A stretch of DNA of 64,000 bases from Phialocephala subalpina (GCA_900073065.1 FJOG01000005.1:620001-684000); one strand, 5' to 3'; counted from the stretch's first letter, positions 1 to 12,960 are shown. Numbers and translations are program-made. Notes: generated by a model from the sequence alone, not told the origin.

Positions 1-293
1 CAATGAAGCAATGACAAGACTCTCCACATGTACTAATCTTGAATTTCTGACTCCTTGACCCTTTCCCCCAAAATGCTGGTTCGCGCCTGGCCTGCGCCGA
101 TATCATACACAAGATCTTTCTTATAGTACAATTAAACCCAACGCCTAAACCTCATGCAGTCGTACTATTGAAGAGACCCAAATGCAGACCATGCTGCAAA
201 CCATGATATCTTATGATTCGGCTGTCCCGAGTTCCCAGCCCAATGACCATATACAATGATTAATGCAAAAAATCGAAAACTGGAACGCCAAGG

Positions 294-1905
294 TCACCTT
301 GATGATGACTTCCTGTTCTCACGCTCTATTGGTTCACTGAAGCTCCTCTTGTTCCCGTGGCCATTCCCATTCATTTTCCCATTAGGGGTCTTTGCACTCG
401 GGGGTGGTGCGTCGTCGTCACTGTCTGTTGCGAGATCGGTAAGACCGAATCCGGCATTACTCTCTTCCTCGTCGTAGGCGTGGATGAGACCTTCTCTGTC
501 TCCCCTGCCGAAGCCATTGCTACCCATGCTCATCCTATGTGGGTCCAAGCTTCTCCTGGCTTGCATGCTTCTTCTGGTTTGGATTCCTGAAATGGGATCT
601 GTGGCGATCCCATCATGATTAGCTCCGTTGATCATTCTCCGTCCATCAGGATCTCCTCTGGAGATATTGAGAAGGTACACTCCGGTAAAGATGACCAAGA
701 AACCGCTGAGCAGAGATAACGTGTTGACAGCATCTGAGGTGTTGAAGCCGCCATACAGGATGAAAGAAGCACACAACGTGGCGGTAGTAAATGTGACATA
801 ATATAGAGGATTGACACTTCGCAAAGTTAGCCAACGCAGGAGATAATTCAGACCCGGGACTTACATCGATGTCGGAAATTGGCTTAGAGCCTTGTTAAAA
901 TAGTTCATCTGGGTCAAGATACAAACCGCCGTCAAGATGATGAAGACGTAGGTCGAGGGGTGTGTAAATTGGTTGTTGCCGGCCAAAGTCAACTTCACGG
1001 CAATGCCGAATGCCTTGACAGACATGACAGAGACAGAGCCAACCGTCGAGCAGATGGAGAGGTAGATGAGAGGGTTCTTCTTCCCATATTTTGGCGCAAC
1101 TCGGTAGATCATGACAATTGCAAAGACAGCCACGGCCATGCAGAAAATCAGGAAACCTAAAATAACAATTAGCGAGTATTCCCTGGGCTTTTCCGACCAC
1201 AATACAAACCAGGCTGAATTGCGTAATGAAGAATCTCGTCGATTGTCTGGATTTCCTTGTCCGGAGGTGCGTGGAGAACAATAATGACCGAGCCTATGAG
1301 GCAAATCGCACATCCAAGCTTCCCCAATGTCCCCAGTTCCTCCTTCAAAAAGTATGACCCTAGAACCGCTCCTATCAGGACACTCAATGCCCCAAGTGGA
1401 GTTACCAGAATGGCCGGGGCAAAGGCGTATGCTGCGAAGTTTGCTACCTCTCCAACAATTACTTCCACTATGTTAGCAGGCAGTCTGCCCAGAGCCGTTA
1501 GGATACGTACATGCTACGATTCCTGCCCACCATATGGGACTTTTAAGGTATGTGAACCCATCTCCCTCGAATCCGTGTCTTTCTTCAGCGTCCATGAGCC
1601 CCTGCAGAGTATCAGCACCGGTCCAGACTTTCTGATTTTAAGATTCGGGTTCGGAGATTTGTGAGGCTTTTAGATGCGCCGTACCTTCTTTGTGATCACG
1701 AAACTCGTTCCTGTTGATTGAGTAAGATTTTGAATCCAGGAAGGACAACGGTGAGCACGAACCTATTGCCATCGTACTGGTTATGGCCAGTACCAGGCCG
1801 ATGTCTATTTCACCCTGTTAGCCATTGTTCTCTTCAAATTCCAGCGACTCTGTGCGCCACAATCTCAACAGTAGACAGCATCAGCGTACATTTGTCTTCT
1901 AACAT
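294..1905 (-). CDS. NIPA-type magnesium transporter (DUF803 family)
   Basis: Multi-exon gene encoding a NIPA/DUF803 membrane protein, a family of Mg2+ transporters with about nine membrane segments in the plasma or endosomal membrane. The start is read at 1905: a 16-nt first exon (MLEDK) splices at a GTACGC donor to an exon reading [15 protein letters not shown], then a tiny exon (TSFVITKK), then [22 protein letters not shown] and the 1169-1468 exon ([20 protein letters not shown]). These are hallmark NIPA segments in the right order. Further exons lie at about 861-1160 and 294-813; the last carries [14 protein letters not shown] and a polar Ser/Arg-rich cytosolic tail of roughly 110 residues. 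The CDS is interrupted by six or seven short introns with canonical borders. No frame break was seen. Family assignment is firm; substrate is known from the family only. Confidence 0.88.
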
Positions 1906-3344
1906 CTTTGCGCAGATGTCTAGCCGCCCCCCCTATCGAACCCAATGTGTGTATCTCGTGGAGCTCGCGCTCGCGATCGTCGTAATTCGACCAAGGCCCG
2001 AATACTGCAGATTTGCGCTGATGGGTGTCGTGGGGCACCCGCCCTGATGGCCTTATTTGCTCTTTATGCCGACACTCAGCGAAGAATTGGTGTTAATCGC
2101 AGTTCGAACAGGAGGGTCATAGGATGGTTTCAGGCCCCTGTACTGAGAGATATGAGATGTGCTATCGAAGCCGAGGCGCGGTTGTGTTCGAACAAAGGGA
2201 TCGCGAATTGTTGATGGCAGACGTTGTCGAGGATCTGGCCAGTGTCACTTTGAGGCCACAACCACCTTTTGCGACGGTTGTGCGTGCGTGGGTGTTTGAA
2301 CTGGTGGTACCTTTTGAGGCTCTGCTCGGTGATGTGAAACGCTGGAACTTTTGGAGTGATGGCCAGAAAATCACCTCTGACCTTGTCGTATCCGTAGTTA
2401 TTTTTAGAGCCACTCCGCGCCTCCAGAGTAACCCCTTTCGATTATTCAGACGCGCACACTTGTGGGGCTTTCAGGAGAACATTTTCTACCGGCAAAATCA
2501 GGCTGGTCAAACTGTTGGTCACTAGGCAGTTAATTTTCACTAATACGAACATCTCACCACAGTAGCGTCATTTACAACAGATGTACAGCAGAGGGCTAGG
2601 CCAGGGGAAAGTTTTTCTGGCAGGCATACACCATGACACAGTAATCTTGAAAGCTTCAAAGTCCCATCCTCACATAGTATTTGAGAACGGCGCAATCACA
2701 TAGACCATCAAAAGTCGAGAAAACTCTTGCAGTTACGAGTATCAGTTGTCTGTTATCCGCCATGCTCAAGCCCCATCTGTCAGTCGCTATTAATCCTACA
2801 TGGCGGGCAGCAAACTCCGACATCCAACAGATGAAAAGCATCATCCACATCTGCCCTCACTGCAACACAAAGCAGGACCAGGCCCAGAGAGATGAGCCAA
2901 ATAACTCCTCCGTGCCGTAGATTTTTAGAAACATTTCCTCCAGCCAGCCAGTTAAAATCTCATCCTTTTTGCCCACCTCAATATGCAGCAAGGTGAGAAA
3001 GAAAGAAAACAGACGCCGAGCTATGCTGAATCGCGAGATGGTAAATGCTGTGAGTTGTGAAAGGGGGCAGATCACGGGTATCATGTATATCGAAGGAAAA
3101 GGTTGGGAAAGGACGTTAGCAAGTACCTGTCAGACCTACCGTGGTTCATTTCCTTGTGGCAAGTTAGTTGTAGTCGTACATAAGTTGGTGATCGAAACGG
3201 AATCCGGTCAAAGGATCGAAAAGTATTCCAAGGGGCGGTATTCTAGAAGGGAGTTTCGACCAATCAAGGTTGATTGTTCGGTCATTTATCGATGAATGAG
3301 GCCGATCAGAGGATGCTCGGGATTGAGATAGAGAACCTGCAGGC
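1906..3344. other. Intergenic, no supported gene
   Basis: About 1.4 kb between the NIPA start and the 3' end of the acidic-protein gene. Several short open frames on both strands (for example 2124-2525) show no recognisable domain, no consistent splice signals and mostly non-ATG starts. I see nothing to support here beyond the NIPA promoter side. Confidence 0.5.
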
Positions 3345-6162
3345 TCACGATCGAGGACGTTTGGCATCTTCTCATTTGTTAGTTGAGTCTTCTTTTTACA
3401 ACTCGAGATCCACACTCACCCTTGCTGGGAGTCGAAACAATAGACTCAACTTCTGCTATGGATCTTTTCCCATTCGCATTTGGTAGTTCTTTCGTTGCTG
3501 CAACAGCCCCAGGGCCAGGCGAAATGGGTATCTCCTCGTCCTCGTCATCCTCGTAATCGATCTCATCCTTTGGCTCCAGATTTGAGCCGTTGGTAGGTGT
3601 AGTAGCATTTTCAAGTTCCTTCAGCTCGTTGGAGATTTCTTCATCCAAATCATCTTGATACCCAATACCTTCGGCCCCAAGAGTGACGCTCGATTCAGTC
3701 GTGTCCGCGACACCAAGGCTGCTTGTCGTGGAGTGCTCATGCACGACATCCTTGCCATTGACTTCAACAAAGTCGGAGACTTCGTGAGAGGTGGTACCCT
3801 CGGCATATGCTGGTAAGCCTTGCGGTTTAACTTTCTCGTTGCCGAACTCCTCGAATGCTTGATATACATTCTCCTCGTTGACATCCTCATAGCCTTCGGC
3901 TCCTATCTCGGCGGCATGTTCACAGGTCACTTCATCGTTGTCAAAGCTCTCGTGACTATCAAACAAGCCGTTTTGGTCCTCATGACCGTTCAGATTGGCT
4001 TCACCCGTGTGCTCGACGAGCTCGTAGCTATCATTCTGATCTCCGTAGAATTCGGCGTTGTACTCGTCATATCCAGTCCCGTCTCCCTCGAAATATTCTT
4101 CGGGGTGACTGCTGTCGTTTGTATCTGTATATGTCTGGTCGAGGGATTGCTCAAGGAGCTTTTCCTTGGCTTGACGCGAGATAGAGCGACGCCGAAGCTC
4201 TTCCTCTTTCGCTTGGTATTCTGCGAGTATGAGAAGGGAACATTGAGAGCAAAAACAAGCCTTGGGGAAATAACATGGAGGAAAGAAATCGGTAGATGTA
4301 CCAGTATCTGTCCTATTTTCATCAGTCACAACAGATGTGCGATGTTCCTCAATATTCTGCTCTGCTGGATGCTGAATTTCCCCGTCCGAATAGTCAATTA
4401 GATCGTCCTCTTCATTGTCCTCACTATTTGCAGCCTCCACCTCCGTGCTTGTTAGGGGATTTGTGGAGCCAGTACCCTGGGTGATCGGTTGTTGTGGTGA
4501 GCCACATTGTGACTCGAGCCTGGCATTAGCAACATCATCAGACTCGCGAGTATGCTCGGGTGCGGCAGTAGGGGCAGAGTCCTCGGCGGTAGGCTTGGGT
4601 TCAGGCTCGTCCTCTTCTAGTTGTTTCTCTTCCTGGTTATCCTCGTACTCTTCTTCATTCTCTTCTTCGTAGTTCTCTTTGTGCTCTTCTGTGAGATCTG
4701 TCTGGTGCTCTTCCTCATGGAATTCCACCGATTTTTCGGCGGTAGGTCTGCTGTCCTTATTCTCAGTTTCAATACCTTGCCCATCTCCGGCGTCCTGTAC
4801 TGCTTCCCGGATCAAATTTGTCTCAATACCGTCGGTAACCTCGTCCTTCTCTTCGACATCATCAAGACTTTCACTATTCTGGTCCCAGACAACTAACTCG
4901 GACAAACCTTTACCCTGAGAAGCACCTTTGTGAAGGTTCAGGAATCTCAAGCGGAAATTTGCCCTAGTACTAAGGATAAGGTAGAGGGGTCTCGCGGAGT
5001 CAACACCGTCATTTCGCAGAAGTGACTCGTACAAGTTCAAAATCTTTGCCAAGGTTATATCTTGAATGCATGATGAAGCCTGTTTGCAATATGTTAGTGC
5101 CGACTTATAGCTATTGACTTGAGGCCAACTGACCTCTTCTGTTTCAAGACCAAGATCTTCAACGGATAAACACATTTCATCCTCTTCAGCAAGGTCATCA
5201 TGTATGATCTCACGGATGGCCTTGAAAAGGTCACTGAGTGGTTTCTCCATGATGGTGATGTCTGATAGAAAGAATGAATCCGGATCGTCCGATTCAGCGG
5301 TTGAGAACAACGCGTACTCCACGGATTGATATGCAACCTTCATAGCATAAGCATTCGAGAGGTTATAGATGCGATCAACTGAGCTAGGCTCATGGGGCTT
5401 GGCGAAATCTTCATGGAGGCTGTTTTGATCAGGATCTGGGACTGTATTATTAGATTCTTGAAGGAGGGACGAAGTATCAAGCCCTGAGATCGAAGTGGGA
5501 GGACTTCTGGGCTCTGCCGGACCAACTGCTGGAGTACGGTTATGTGGCGTTGAATCTTGCGACTCATGGTGCGACTCCTCCTTTCCAACCCTTTCGATTT
5601 CCTGAAAAGCGGACTCATGGTGCGATTCCCCTTTTCCTACGCCTTCGACTTCTTGAAAAGTTGACTCATCTGTGGGCAGATTATCTTCGTGGGGAACCAC
5701 GTCCTCAGAAGCCGTTGCAATATCTTCTTGGTGAGATGCGTTCTTGGAATCCTGTAAAGGGTCATCGACGGTTGCGTCAGGTACCTGTTCGTCTTGTTGG
5801 TTGAAAAACAGGCCTATATCATGCTCCTCACTATAAGCCACAGTGTTTCCGTCATCGTCGTTCATCGTCGAGAAGGGGTCAGCCATATCTATTAGCGTCG
5901 CTTCGGTCTCTATGATCTGTTCCGCTTCATCGTGAATTAAATCTGCATCGTCCATTTGGTACGATGCATTGTCGTCGTCTACCATCAAGTCGTCGTGATG
6001 CATTTCCGGGGATGGTTGTAGAGGAAAATCGTTGTCATAATCAGCATCTTGAAGTATGTCGTCCTCATCTGCGTGGCCGTTTGTGAAATCGATATCAATA
6101 TCTATATCGTCTCCAACGTTATGGCCATGCTCAGAGGATATCTCCATACTGTCGTCTGCCAT
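3345..6162 (-). CDS. Large acidic fungal-specific protein, function unknown
   Basis: Roughly 880-residue acidic protein. I choose the ATG at 6162 (MADDSMEISSEHG) because the open frame further upstream to 6399 begins with TTG and reads poorly. The N-terminus is a run of Asp/Ile (DDIDIDIDF), followed by disordered Glu/Asp-rich sequence. A folded block in the middle (around YAMKVAYQSVEYALFSTAE to ILNLYESLL and PLYLILSTRANFRLRF) resembles a conserved uncharacterised block I associate with related ascomycete proteins. After it come a coiled Glu-rich stretch (AKEEELRRRSISRQAKEKLL) and a C-terminus ending AKRPRS. Three introns are inferred: 5080-5133 (54 nt), 4221-4301 (81 nt), both multiples of three without stops, and a last one at about 3370-3420 that moves the stop to 3345 (EDAKRPRS). 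It is divergent from RET2. The basic KRPR tail is compatible with nuclear localisation, which is only an inference. Confidence 0.75.
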
Positions 6163-6746
6163 GGCGAACTGATATGTGCCGCTTTCGGTCGAAGCCAGCA
6201 TATGCGCTCTTGAAATGGCGAGATATCTGGCTCTTTTGGAGGTCGGAAGATTTGAAGTAGAAGTTGGACCCTTATAGAGCCGCGCTCGAAGATCGAAGAG
6301 GTGTGAATAACTTTGGGATGATATAGTGAATGGGCTGGTGGCTAGGTGCCAGTCAACTTCGCTTTCTAGGCTGAAAAACTGAGCCGCAAGGGGGAACAAA
6401 GTAGTCCAAGAACAAAGGTTGGTGTTTGACTTCGTGCAGCGACACGTTCGATGAAGAGCATCGCAACACCACTTTGAAGGCGCGCTTGAAATGGAGGATT
6501 TTCTCAGATGTAGAGTCTGTCGCGTCGTGGTTGGAAATATCCTTAAATGTTCGTGCCATGTTCAGCGATCGAGTTCATTTTCAAAGCTCCTCATAGCGTC
6601 GGTGATTGTCGCACTAGTGCGACCGCTTCAATGATCTTCACGTGACCCACCACATTCAGTTGGAGACAGGTATCGTGAAGTTGGAGCTCGACGTCGAAGT
6701 TCCCCACCACGCTGTCCTTTCAACCACCCTTCAAACAGTCGCAAAC
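6163..6746. promoter_or_regulatory. Bidirectional intergenic promoter region
   Basis: A 584-nt gap separates the divergent ATGs of the acidic-protein gene (minus) and RET2 (plus), so it must carry both promoters. A 68-codon minus-strand frame (6353-6559) has no recognisable homology and is probably 5' leader sequence. No clear TATA box was seen. Confidence 0.5.
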
Positions 6747-8505
6747 ATGGTACGTTAATTACTTGGGGTAATTGGCATTCAAAATCTCTAACAAAATCTC
6801 CAGGTTGTCCTCGCAGCTTCGATATGTACGCGGGGCGGAAAAGCTGTCCTCTCAAGGCAGTTTCGAGAGATGCAGCGCTCCAGAATCGAAGCCCTTCTTG
6901 CATCTTTCCCAAAGCTAGCAGACAGTGGAACCCAACATACGACTGTCGAGCAAGACAATGTCCGATTCGTGTACCAGCCACTTGACGAACTCTACATGGT
7001 CCTCATCACCAATCGCCAGTCCAACATCCTTCAAGACATTGACTCTCTACACCTCTTCGCACAAGTCGTCACAAGCACATGCAAGACTCTGGACGAGAGA
7101 GAAATATTGAAGAATGCATATGAACTCCTCAGCGCATTCGATGAGCTCGTCACTCTGGGATATAGGGAGAATCTGACCATCAGTCAAATCAAGACATTCT
7201 TGGAAATGGAGAGTCATGAGGAGAGAATTCAAGAAATCATATCAAGGGTATGTGGACTCATATGTCAAGTCCTGCAAGCTAAGAATTGCAGAACAAAGAA
7301 TTGGAAGCCACAGAAGAGCGGAAACGAAAGGCCAAGCAGTTGGAGATGCAGCGCAAGGAGGTTTCAAGGAGTGGCCGAAATGCTATACCTCGAACGCCTG
7401 TCTATCCTACATATACCCCACCAGCTCGAAACACCGTGGCAGATACCTACGATTCCTACGAGGCCGAAAAGAACAAATCATATAAGTATGGTGGTCCAAG
7501 ATATTCGCATGTGTTTTTACTGACTTCTTCTAAAGGGCTGCCGCACCAAAAGGCAAGGGAATGCAATTGGGCAAGAAATCCAAGACTACCGACATGTTTG
7601 AACGTGTGAGGGGCGACTTGGGCGCAGAAGCAGAAGAAACTACATCTTCACCATTAGTTCCGAATCACCCAGCTGCTTCCGCCGACCATACCCATGCACA
7701 GCCATCTCCAGTCACATCTTCACTAGACCGAGACGCGATCCACGTCACGATTGCGGAGACTATAAATGCAAAGCTGTCTAGGGAAGGTTCTGTCAATTCA
7801 ATAGAAGTCAAGGGGGATCTGCAATTGAGGATATCCGACCCAACATTGACCAAGGTGAAGTTGGATTTGGTGGCCAATGCTAGCCATGGAGTACAATTCC
7901 GGACGCATCCGAACGTTGACAAGGGAGTCTTCAATAACTCGAAGGCCGTCCAAATGAGCAACATTTCCAAGGGCTTTCCGGTGAACAACTCGGTTGGTGT
8001 CTTGCGATGGAAAGCTACGCCCAAAGCCGACGATTCGAGCGCGGTTCCCATTACATTCACTGTATGGGTCAACCAAGGTTCTGATGACACTTACAACATC
8101 ACTGTCGAGTACGAACTCACTGGAGGCGATCCTCTCAAGGATGTCACAGTCATAATTCCTTACTCTACGAGCGAGCCAGCTGTTTCCAGCTTCGATACTA
8201 CTTATGAGGTCTCTGGAGACAGCTTAGAATGGACCATTGGTTTAGTCGATGAGGACAATGCTACTGGATCATTCGAATTTGAGGCCCAGGCCGGAGATGA
8301 GAATGAATTCTTCCCTATGCAAATCAAGTTTGGCAAGTCGAAACCATTTATTGACGTTGATGTAAGTCCACAAAGTCTCTCTTAGCCTTGACAAAACTAA
8401 CCCAATATCTTTTAGGTCACTGATGTCACACTTGTTGAGATGAATGAAGCCGTAACATTCTCGAAGGAGATCAAGTCTGTGGCGGACTCTTACATAATTG
8501 AGTGA
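6747..8505 (+). CDS. RET2: Coatomer subunit delta (delta-COP)
   Basis: Delta subunit of the COPI coat, which moves cargo from Golgi to ER. The N-terminal longin-type domain is clear (VVLAASICTRGGKAVLSRQF, then DELYMVLITNRQSNILQD, FDELVTLGYRENL). A charged linker (ATEERKRKAKQLEMQRKEV) follows, then the GKGMQLGKKSKTTDMFERV segment typical of delta-COP and a C-terminal mu-homology domain (about 7750-8500) ending EIKSVADSYIIE. The start is unusual: the first exon is only the ATG (6747-6749), followed by a 54-nt intron (GTACGT...CTAAC...CAG) and GTTGTCCTCGCAGCT. Further introns lie at about 7250-7293, 7485-7535 and 8361-8415. About 510 residues, the family's usual length. Housekeeping gene; assignment is secure. 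Confidence 0.95.
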
Positions 8506-8906
8506 ACGGTGGCAGATTGCGGAAACGGTAGCAAAAGTCTGTGTGGGGTGGAGCACGGCGTGAACAGGTCGGCATTGATAGCCATGGAAGATCATGTTTT
8601 GCCATAGACTAAACCACGAACCACGATGAAACTTGACTTGAATCATTCTTTGGCTTTTTGAGACGTTTGAATACCCACAATTGTGGCAATGTGAACAGCG
8701 TGACAGCTCCAAAGATTTGGTAACCTCGCGGAGCAAGCACCGTTTCCCCATCCTCAAGGTAAAACTCGCTTAGATAAAAATACGTAGATTTGTTTGCACT
8801 CGGCAAGCGCAACTTCAGCGCGTTCCTTTCATCTGAAATGTCGTGAACGCCATCAGGGTGACAATATGCAAAAGAGCGCACAAAACACCAACTTCGCAGG
8901 CGTAGG
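8506..8906. other. Intergenic between RET2 and APC4
   Basis: About 400 nt holding the RET2 3' region and the APC4 promoter. Minus-strand open frames here (8269-8757, 8609-8995) overlap real exons and have no domain, so I treat them as shadows. Confidence 0.5.
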
Positions 8907-11530
8907 ATGACCAATAACGTCAAAATGGTTCGTTCAGATTTCGAAATCCTGAGCGAGAAGACATTGCACCATACTGCAGACCCTGACCTCATCACCTATT
9001 GCCCGTCCATGGACTTGGTCGCCCTTGTCACCACCGATCAACAGGTACTCATCTACCGTCTCAATGGCCAGCGTGTATATGGAGCGACACAGAAAGCAGG
9101 CAAGCTACAAGTAGCTAGCATCCGGTGGAAGCCAAATGGTTTGGACCCTGTATTGGGCCCTCTTAGATGCAGCAGAACTGACAGGCATAGGACAACTTCT
9201 TGCTATTGCATGGAGTGATGGATCTGTTCGACTGGTCGGTGCTGAGAGTACCAAGATCGTGCATCAATTTTCTGCTGGCGATGAGGTTTCTGGTGTCACG
9301 TGCATGGGCTGGGCGGCGAATCTCACGAACAGAAGTACCAGCTCTGTGAAGCAGAAGAGGATCTCGGATTCATGGGACTCTATCTTACTAGGAACGGACG
9401 AAGTCCTGGACCTACCTCGAGATCTATCACTAACAGACATCGAAACCAGTCTGCCAAAGCTCAGCGTCTTAGCAGCAGGAGGCTCGTAAGTTGATTCCTG
9501 TCCTGATGTGGACGTATGCTGAGACCTTTCTAGTGAGGATGTTTTCAGTTCCAGATCATCTCTAGATGCAGTCTTTCGAGCATTTGACCCAAAAGACAAC
9601 AATGCCGTCGATGTGATGGTTGTGGGAACGACGGAAGGGACAATCCATCTCAGTATTTACGATTCATTCGTGATAGGCTCTTTCCCATCACCGATAATTC
9701 CTGGAAGTGCTAGGTCTCAACTTGTCCTCCACGCCTCTCATAAGCAGTATTCGACTCACTCGTTGCTTCTGAGAGCCTCTTCTTCTGCAGCGCAGCTCTA
9801 CTTTGTACCTATGGATCTTAGATTTATCTCAGCGTCAAGCGAGTATCTGTCACTACTCGCTTCTCGGTCTACGGCACTCCAAAATCTTCTGAGATACATC
9901 AATCAAGTACAGTCTCAGATAGTGAGTGAATGGAAGTCGACTCAAGAGCTTCCAGGCAGATTCTTGAGCAACATCAACGAGACATTGGCAGAAAAAGACA
10001 ATCGAGATATCGTTCAGGCGTTGTATCACTCAGTGGCTACCGGGCACACATTTCCTTCTGTGAAAGAGTGGCTAATAGACGAGCTGTCTGAAAGAGTCAG
10101 TGCCCATTTCTAATCCATTATCTAGCTAATGATTATAGGGACACAAACGATGGAACAAAGCTGTTACAACTGGGTTGGAAAACTTGAGACGCCTCGTGCA
10201 TGAAAATATGCTACCAGCTCTCGAGCGCTGCTCTCTGATTCTCAGTCGATTTTCAGGCATTGCGAAGTTCCAAGGATCAAATAGCTCATTGGGCTTTACG
10301 AATCAGCAGATCAGTCTTATCATGGATACGGTCGCTTGCTTGCATCTAGTATCCTCCAATATCCTGATCCAAGTTGTTGATGAGTTGGAGCTCTTCACGT
10401 CATTCTCTTCGTGGCTCCGGTACGAGATCGACCGACTTGCTTCTGATTCATCAAACTCACCGACGGATGATGCGGCGGAGAAAGAGGCGTCCATCGACCA
10501 CAGCAAGGTACTTTTGTATCTTCAGACGGCCATGACATCTAGCCCTCTTGGTATATACTTAGCAGAGTCACCCGAGGAATCCACCGATAGTTGGTATGCT
10601 GGCCAAGGCATGCCGATGTACGATCTTTTGGACAAACAGTTGCAGAAACAAGAACGAGGACTTCCTTACATTAAGTCTTTGCCACGCGTTGAGTTTCTAT
10701 GTGGGTTTCTGACGCGGCAAGCGAGCACAATCTTCAGCCAGATTGCTGAAGCCGAGAAACGGAATGTCTTGTTTGGAAAGGCAGTTGAGATCAGCTCAAC
10801 TGAGGCCAATGCCCCTATAGATTTGAGAATGGCGGCAGAGGTAGGTGATCAGACAATAATTTGAACTCAGCTCATGGTCTGGTCAGAACAAATCGGCGTG
10901 CGAGACTATCATAGCTTCTGTTCCAGAGGGCTCCAAAGACACAAGTAGGTTGAGTTTCGTAGTGTTCATGAGATCTAGCTAACACTCTCAGTTCAAATTG
11001 TGCGAGTGAGGCTATCCGTGGAGAACGGCATCAGCTCTATGCAGAATATCTTCTCATTTTCCCTGAAGCTTGGCAACGGCGTGGTCAAGGATTTCAAGTT
11101 TTGGGATGATAGCGAATTATTGGTGCTATGGGAATCGAGTAGTAAGTACTAAAGTGATTCCAATTTCACAACAGTTACTCATATCGATCCAGGTTCCACG
11201 AGTCTCTTGAACATTTCATACAAGCCTAGTACAATAAGCACTAACGGATTCGCTATGAAGTATTCTCCGCATACGGCAAACGGCAAGGGGCTGGAACCGA
11301 CAATTCTTAACAACCACCAAGTACTGCAGCTTTTTTCCAGATACAAAATATCGGATGAAACTTCTTTCGTACCAGAGAAACTTGAGATCAGGGAAAAGAA
11401 TCCTAGAAAAGAAGAAGAAGACTCTCGGCGTATCCTACTACTTGGAAAAGACAAGCTGCATTACAGAGTGCTCAGGTTTGCCCATCCCGATGCCGGAGCG
11501 ACAGAGGATGAAGATATTTCCATGTCATAA
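8907..11530 (+). CDS. APC4: Anaphase-promoting complex subunit 4
   Basis: Scaffold subunit of the APC/C ubiquitin ligase that drives mitotic exit. The N-terminus is the ANAPC4 WD40-type propeller (LITYCPSMDLVALVTTDQQV, then SIRWKPNG spliced to QLLAIAWSDGSVRLV). The middle holds the long helical ANAPC4 domain (GHKRWNKAVTTGLENLRRLV followed by HENMLPALERCSLILSRFSG). The C-terminus is a second beta-rich part (VRLSVENGISSMQNIFSFSL, NISYKPSTISTNGFAMKYSP) and an acidic tail ending EDEDISMS. At least seven introns are inferred, including 9137-9190 with a GTTTGG donor, about 9486-9533, 10094-10139, 10841-10887, 10944-10991 and 11142-11192. The start could be 8907 or the ATG at 8925 (MVRSDFEIL); the second fits the family slightly better. 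No frame break. Confidence 0.9.
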
Positions 11531-11968
11531 GTTCGCGGATCTCTTACTCGATCTTAATCTTCAAAACCGAAGATAAGGTTCAGTTGCAATCAGTCGGCTG
11601 CATGTCTTATTGGCTGTCTGCTGTACCAACTCTTCTAGGCTCGATCGACTAGCTCCCTGGAAAACTTCTTCCATCCAATCGAGGGCAGATAAGATCTCGG
11701 ATAGATTGGCGCTACGGCATGGCAGGGATGGCGCATCATTAGGGGCTTGTCTTTGGCGAGTCTGTGCCAAAAATTTGACTGTGGGAAGGCCAGGAGCGCG
11801 CCAGCATGCAAGCTAGAGCTACCGGAAGGAAAAGGATCCTAGGGTGCAGCTATCCGGTAGCTACTTAGTTTAGCTACTACCCCCGAAATGTGAGCATGCC
11901 GAGTTTCTGTGTTGCTGTCCTCTTGCTTTTGCTCTGTTGATTCTTGTTTTCTCCGAGCAGAGCCCACC
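11531..11968. other. Intergenic between APC4 and the permease pseudogene
   Basis: About 440 nt without a supported gene. It contains the APC4 3' region and the former promoter of the permease pseudogene. Confidence 0.5.
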
Positions 11969-12960
11969 ATGGCGACCCAAGGAGGAAAGCTCTTCGAGGA
12001 GAAGGGAACTTATGATACAGCCTCGAGGGAATCGCCGGTTAACCAAGAGATTGGCTTGCTCGAGGATCCTGCTGCGGTGCAATATGGAGACACGCAGAAT
12101 GACATCGCTGATATGCAGCGACTAGGAAAAAAGTAGGAGTTCAAGGTAAGTCTCTCCAATTGAACCGGGACCATGCAGAACTAATTGATTGACAGCGAAA
12201 CTTCAACCTGATTTCGACCCTGGGATTCATCTCAATATACATGGCTACATGGGAATTTGTCTTAGTGTCGTTGAGTGCTGGTTTCACGAATGGTGGTTTC
12301 GGGGGCCTCTTTTGGGTCTTTATTGGGACAGTGATTTGTTACAGTACGATTGTTGCGAGTTTGGCTGAGATGGAATCAATGGCTCCTACCTCTGGAGGAC
12401 AATATCACTGGGTCTCGGAATTCGCGCCTGCAAAGTATCAGAAGTTTTTGAGCTATTCTGCTGGTAAGACCTTGCTTCTGGATGCATGCGAGATTGGCTG
12501 ACAAGGGGAATAGGCTGGATGTCAACGCTGGGATGGCTGGCAAGCGTCTCAAGCAGTGTCTTTGTGATGACCACTCAGATTCAATCCATTATCGAGATTA
12601 CGAAATCAGAATTCTCCTTCACAAGTTGGCAATATACGCTCATTATGTTGGGATTCCTCCTGATTACGATTATTTTCAACACATGGTGGGCTAAGGCGCT
12701 GCCAGGCTTGGAAACAATGTCGCTTTTTGGACATCTCGGAGGGTTCTTATTGGTGATGATACCTTTGTTGGTTATGGCGCCGAAGAACTGTGCGAAGCAA
12801 GTCTTTACCGAGGTTGTGAATAATGGTGGTTGGAGTAATACTGGGACTACTTGTCTGGTTTTCTCAAGTTACGGTTATTTACTGTAATCTTGGTGCGTGG
12901 CTGGAACTCCAATCTTGTTTTCAAGTTACTAACTCAAAACCTCCAGGCGGGCACTAGATG
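11969..12960 (+). pseudogene. Broken GABA/choline-type amino-acid permease
   Basis: Remnant of an APC-superfamily amino-acid permease (BAT1/GABA-permease type). It starts well (ATG at 11969 in CCACCATGG context) and reads to MQRLGKK, where a TAG stop at 12134-12136 sits where relatives carry a residue such as Gln before EFKRNFNLISTLGFISIY. The frame then continues across a canonical intron (about 12146-12195) into membrane segments (ATWEFVLVSLSAGFTNGGFG, SMAPTSGGQYHWVSEFAP) and, after a second intron, WMSTLGWLASVSSSVFVMTT. Near 12860 a one-nucleotide shift breaks the frame (the shifted frame reads SQVTVIYCNLG), and beyond about 12960 the remaining half of the transporter is missing. Nonsense codon, frameshift and truncation together make this a pseudogene. 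Confidence 0.85.

Noticed and set aside
3820..4918. Plus-strand hydrophobic or Ser-rich frames opposite the acidic protein
   Set aside because: Antisense of GAA/GAG-rich codons gives Phe, Leu and Ser runs that only look like membrane segments.
6163..6399. N-terminal extension of the acidic protein to 6399
   Set aside because: The extension begins with TTG, and the ATG at 6162 (MADDSMEI) starts the acidic sequence typical of this protein.
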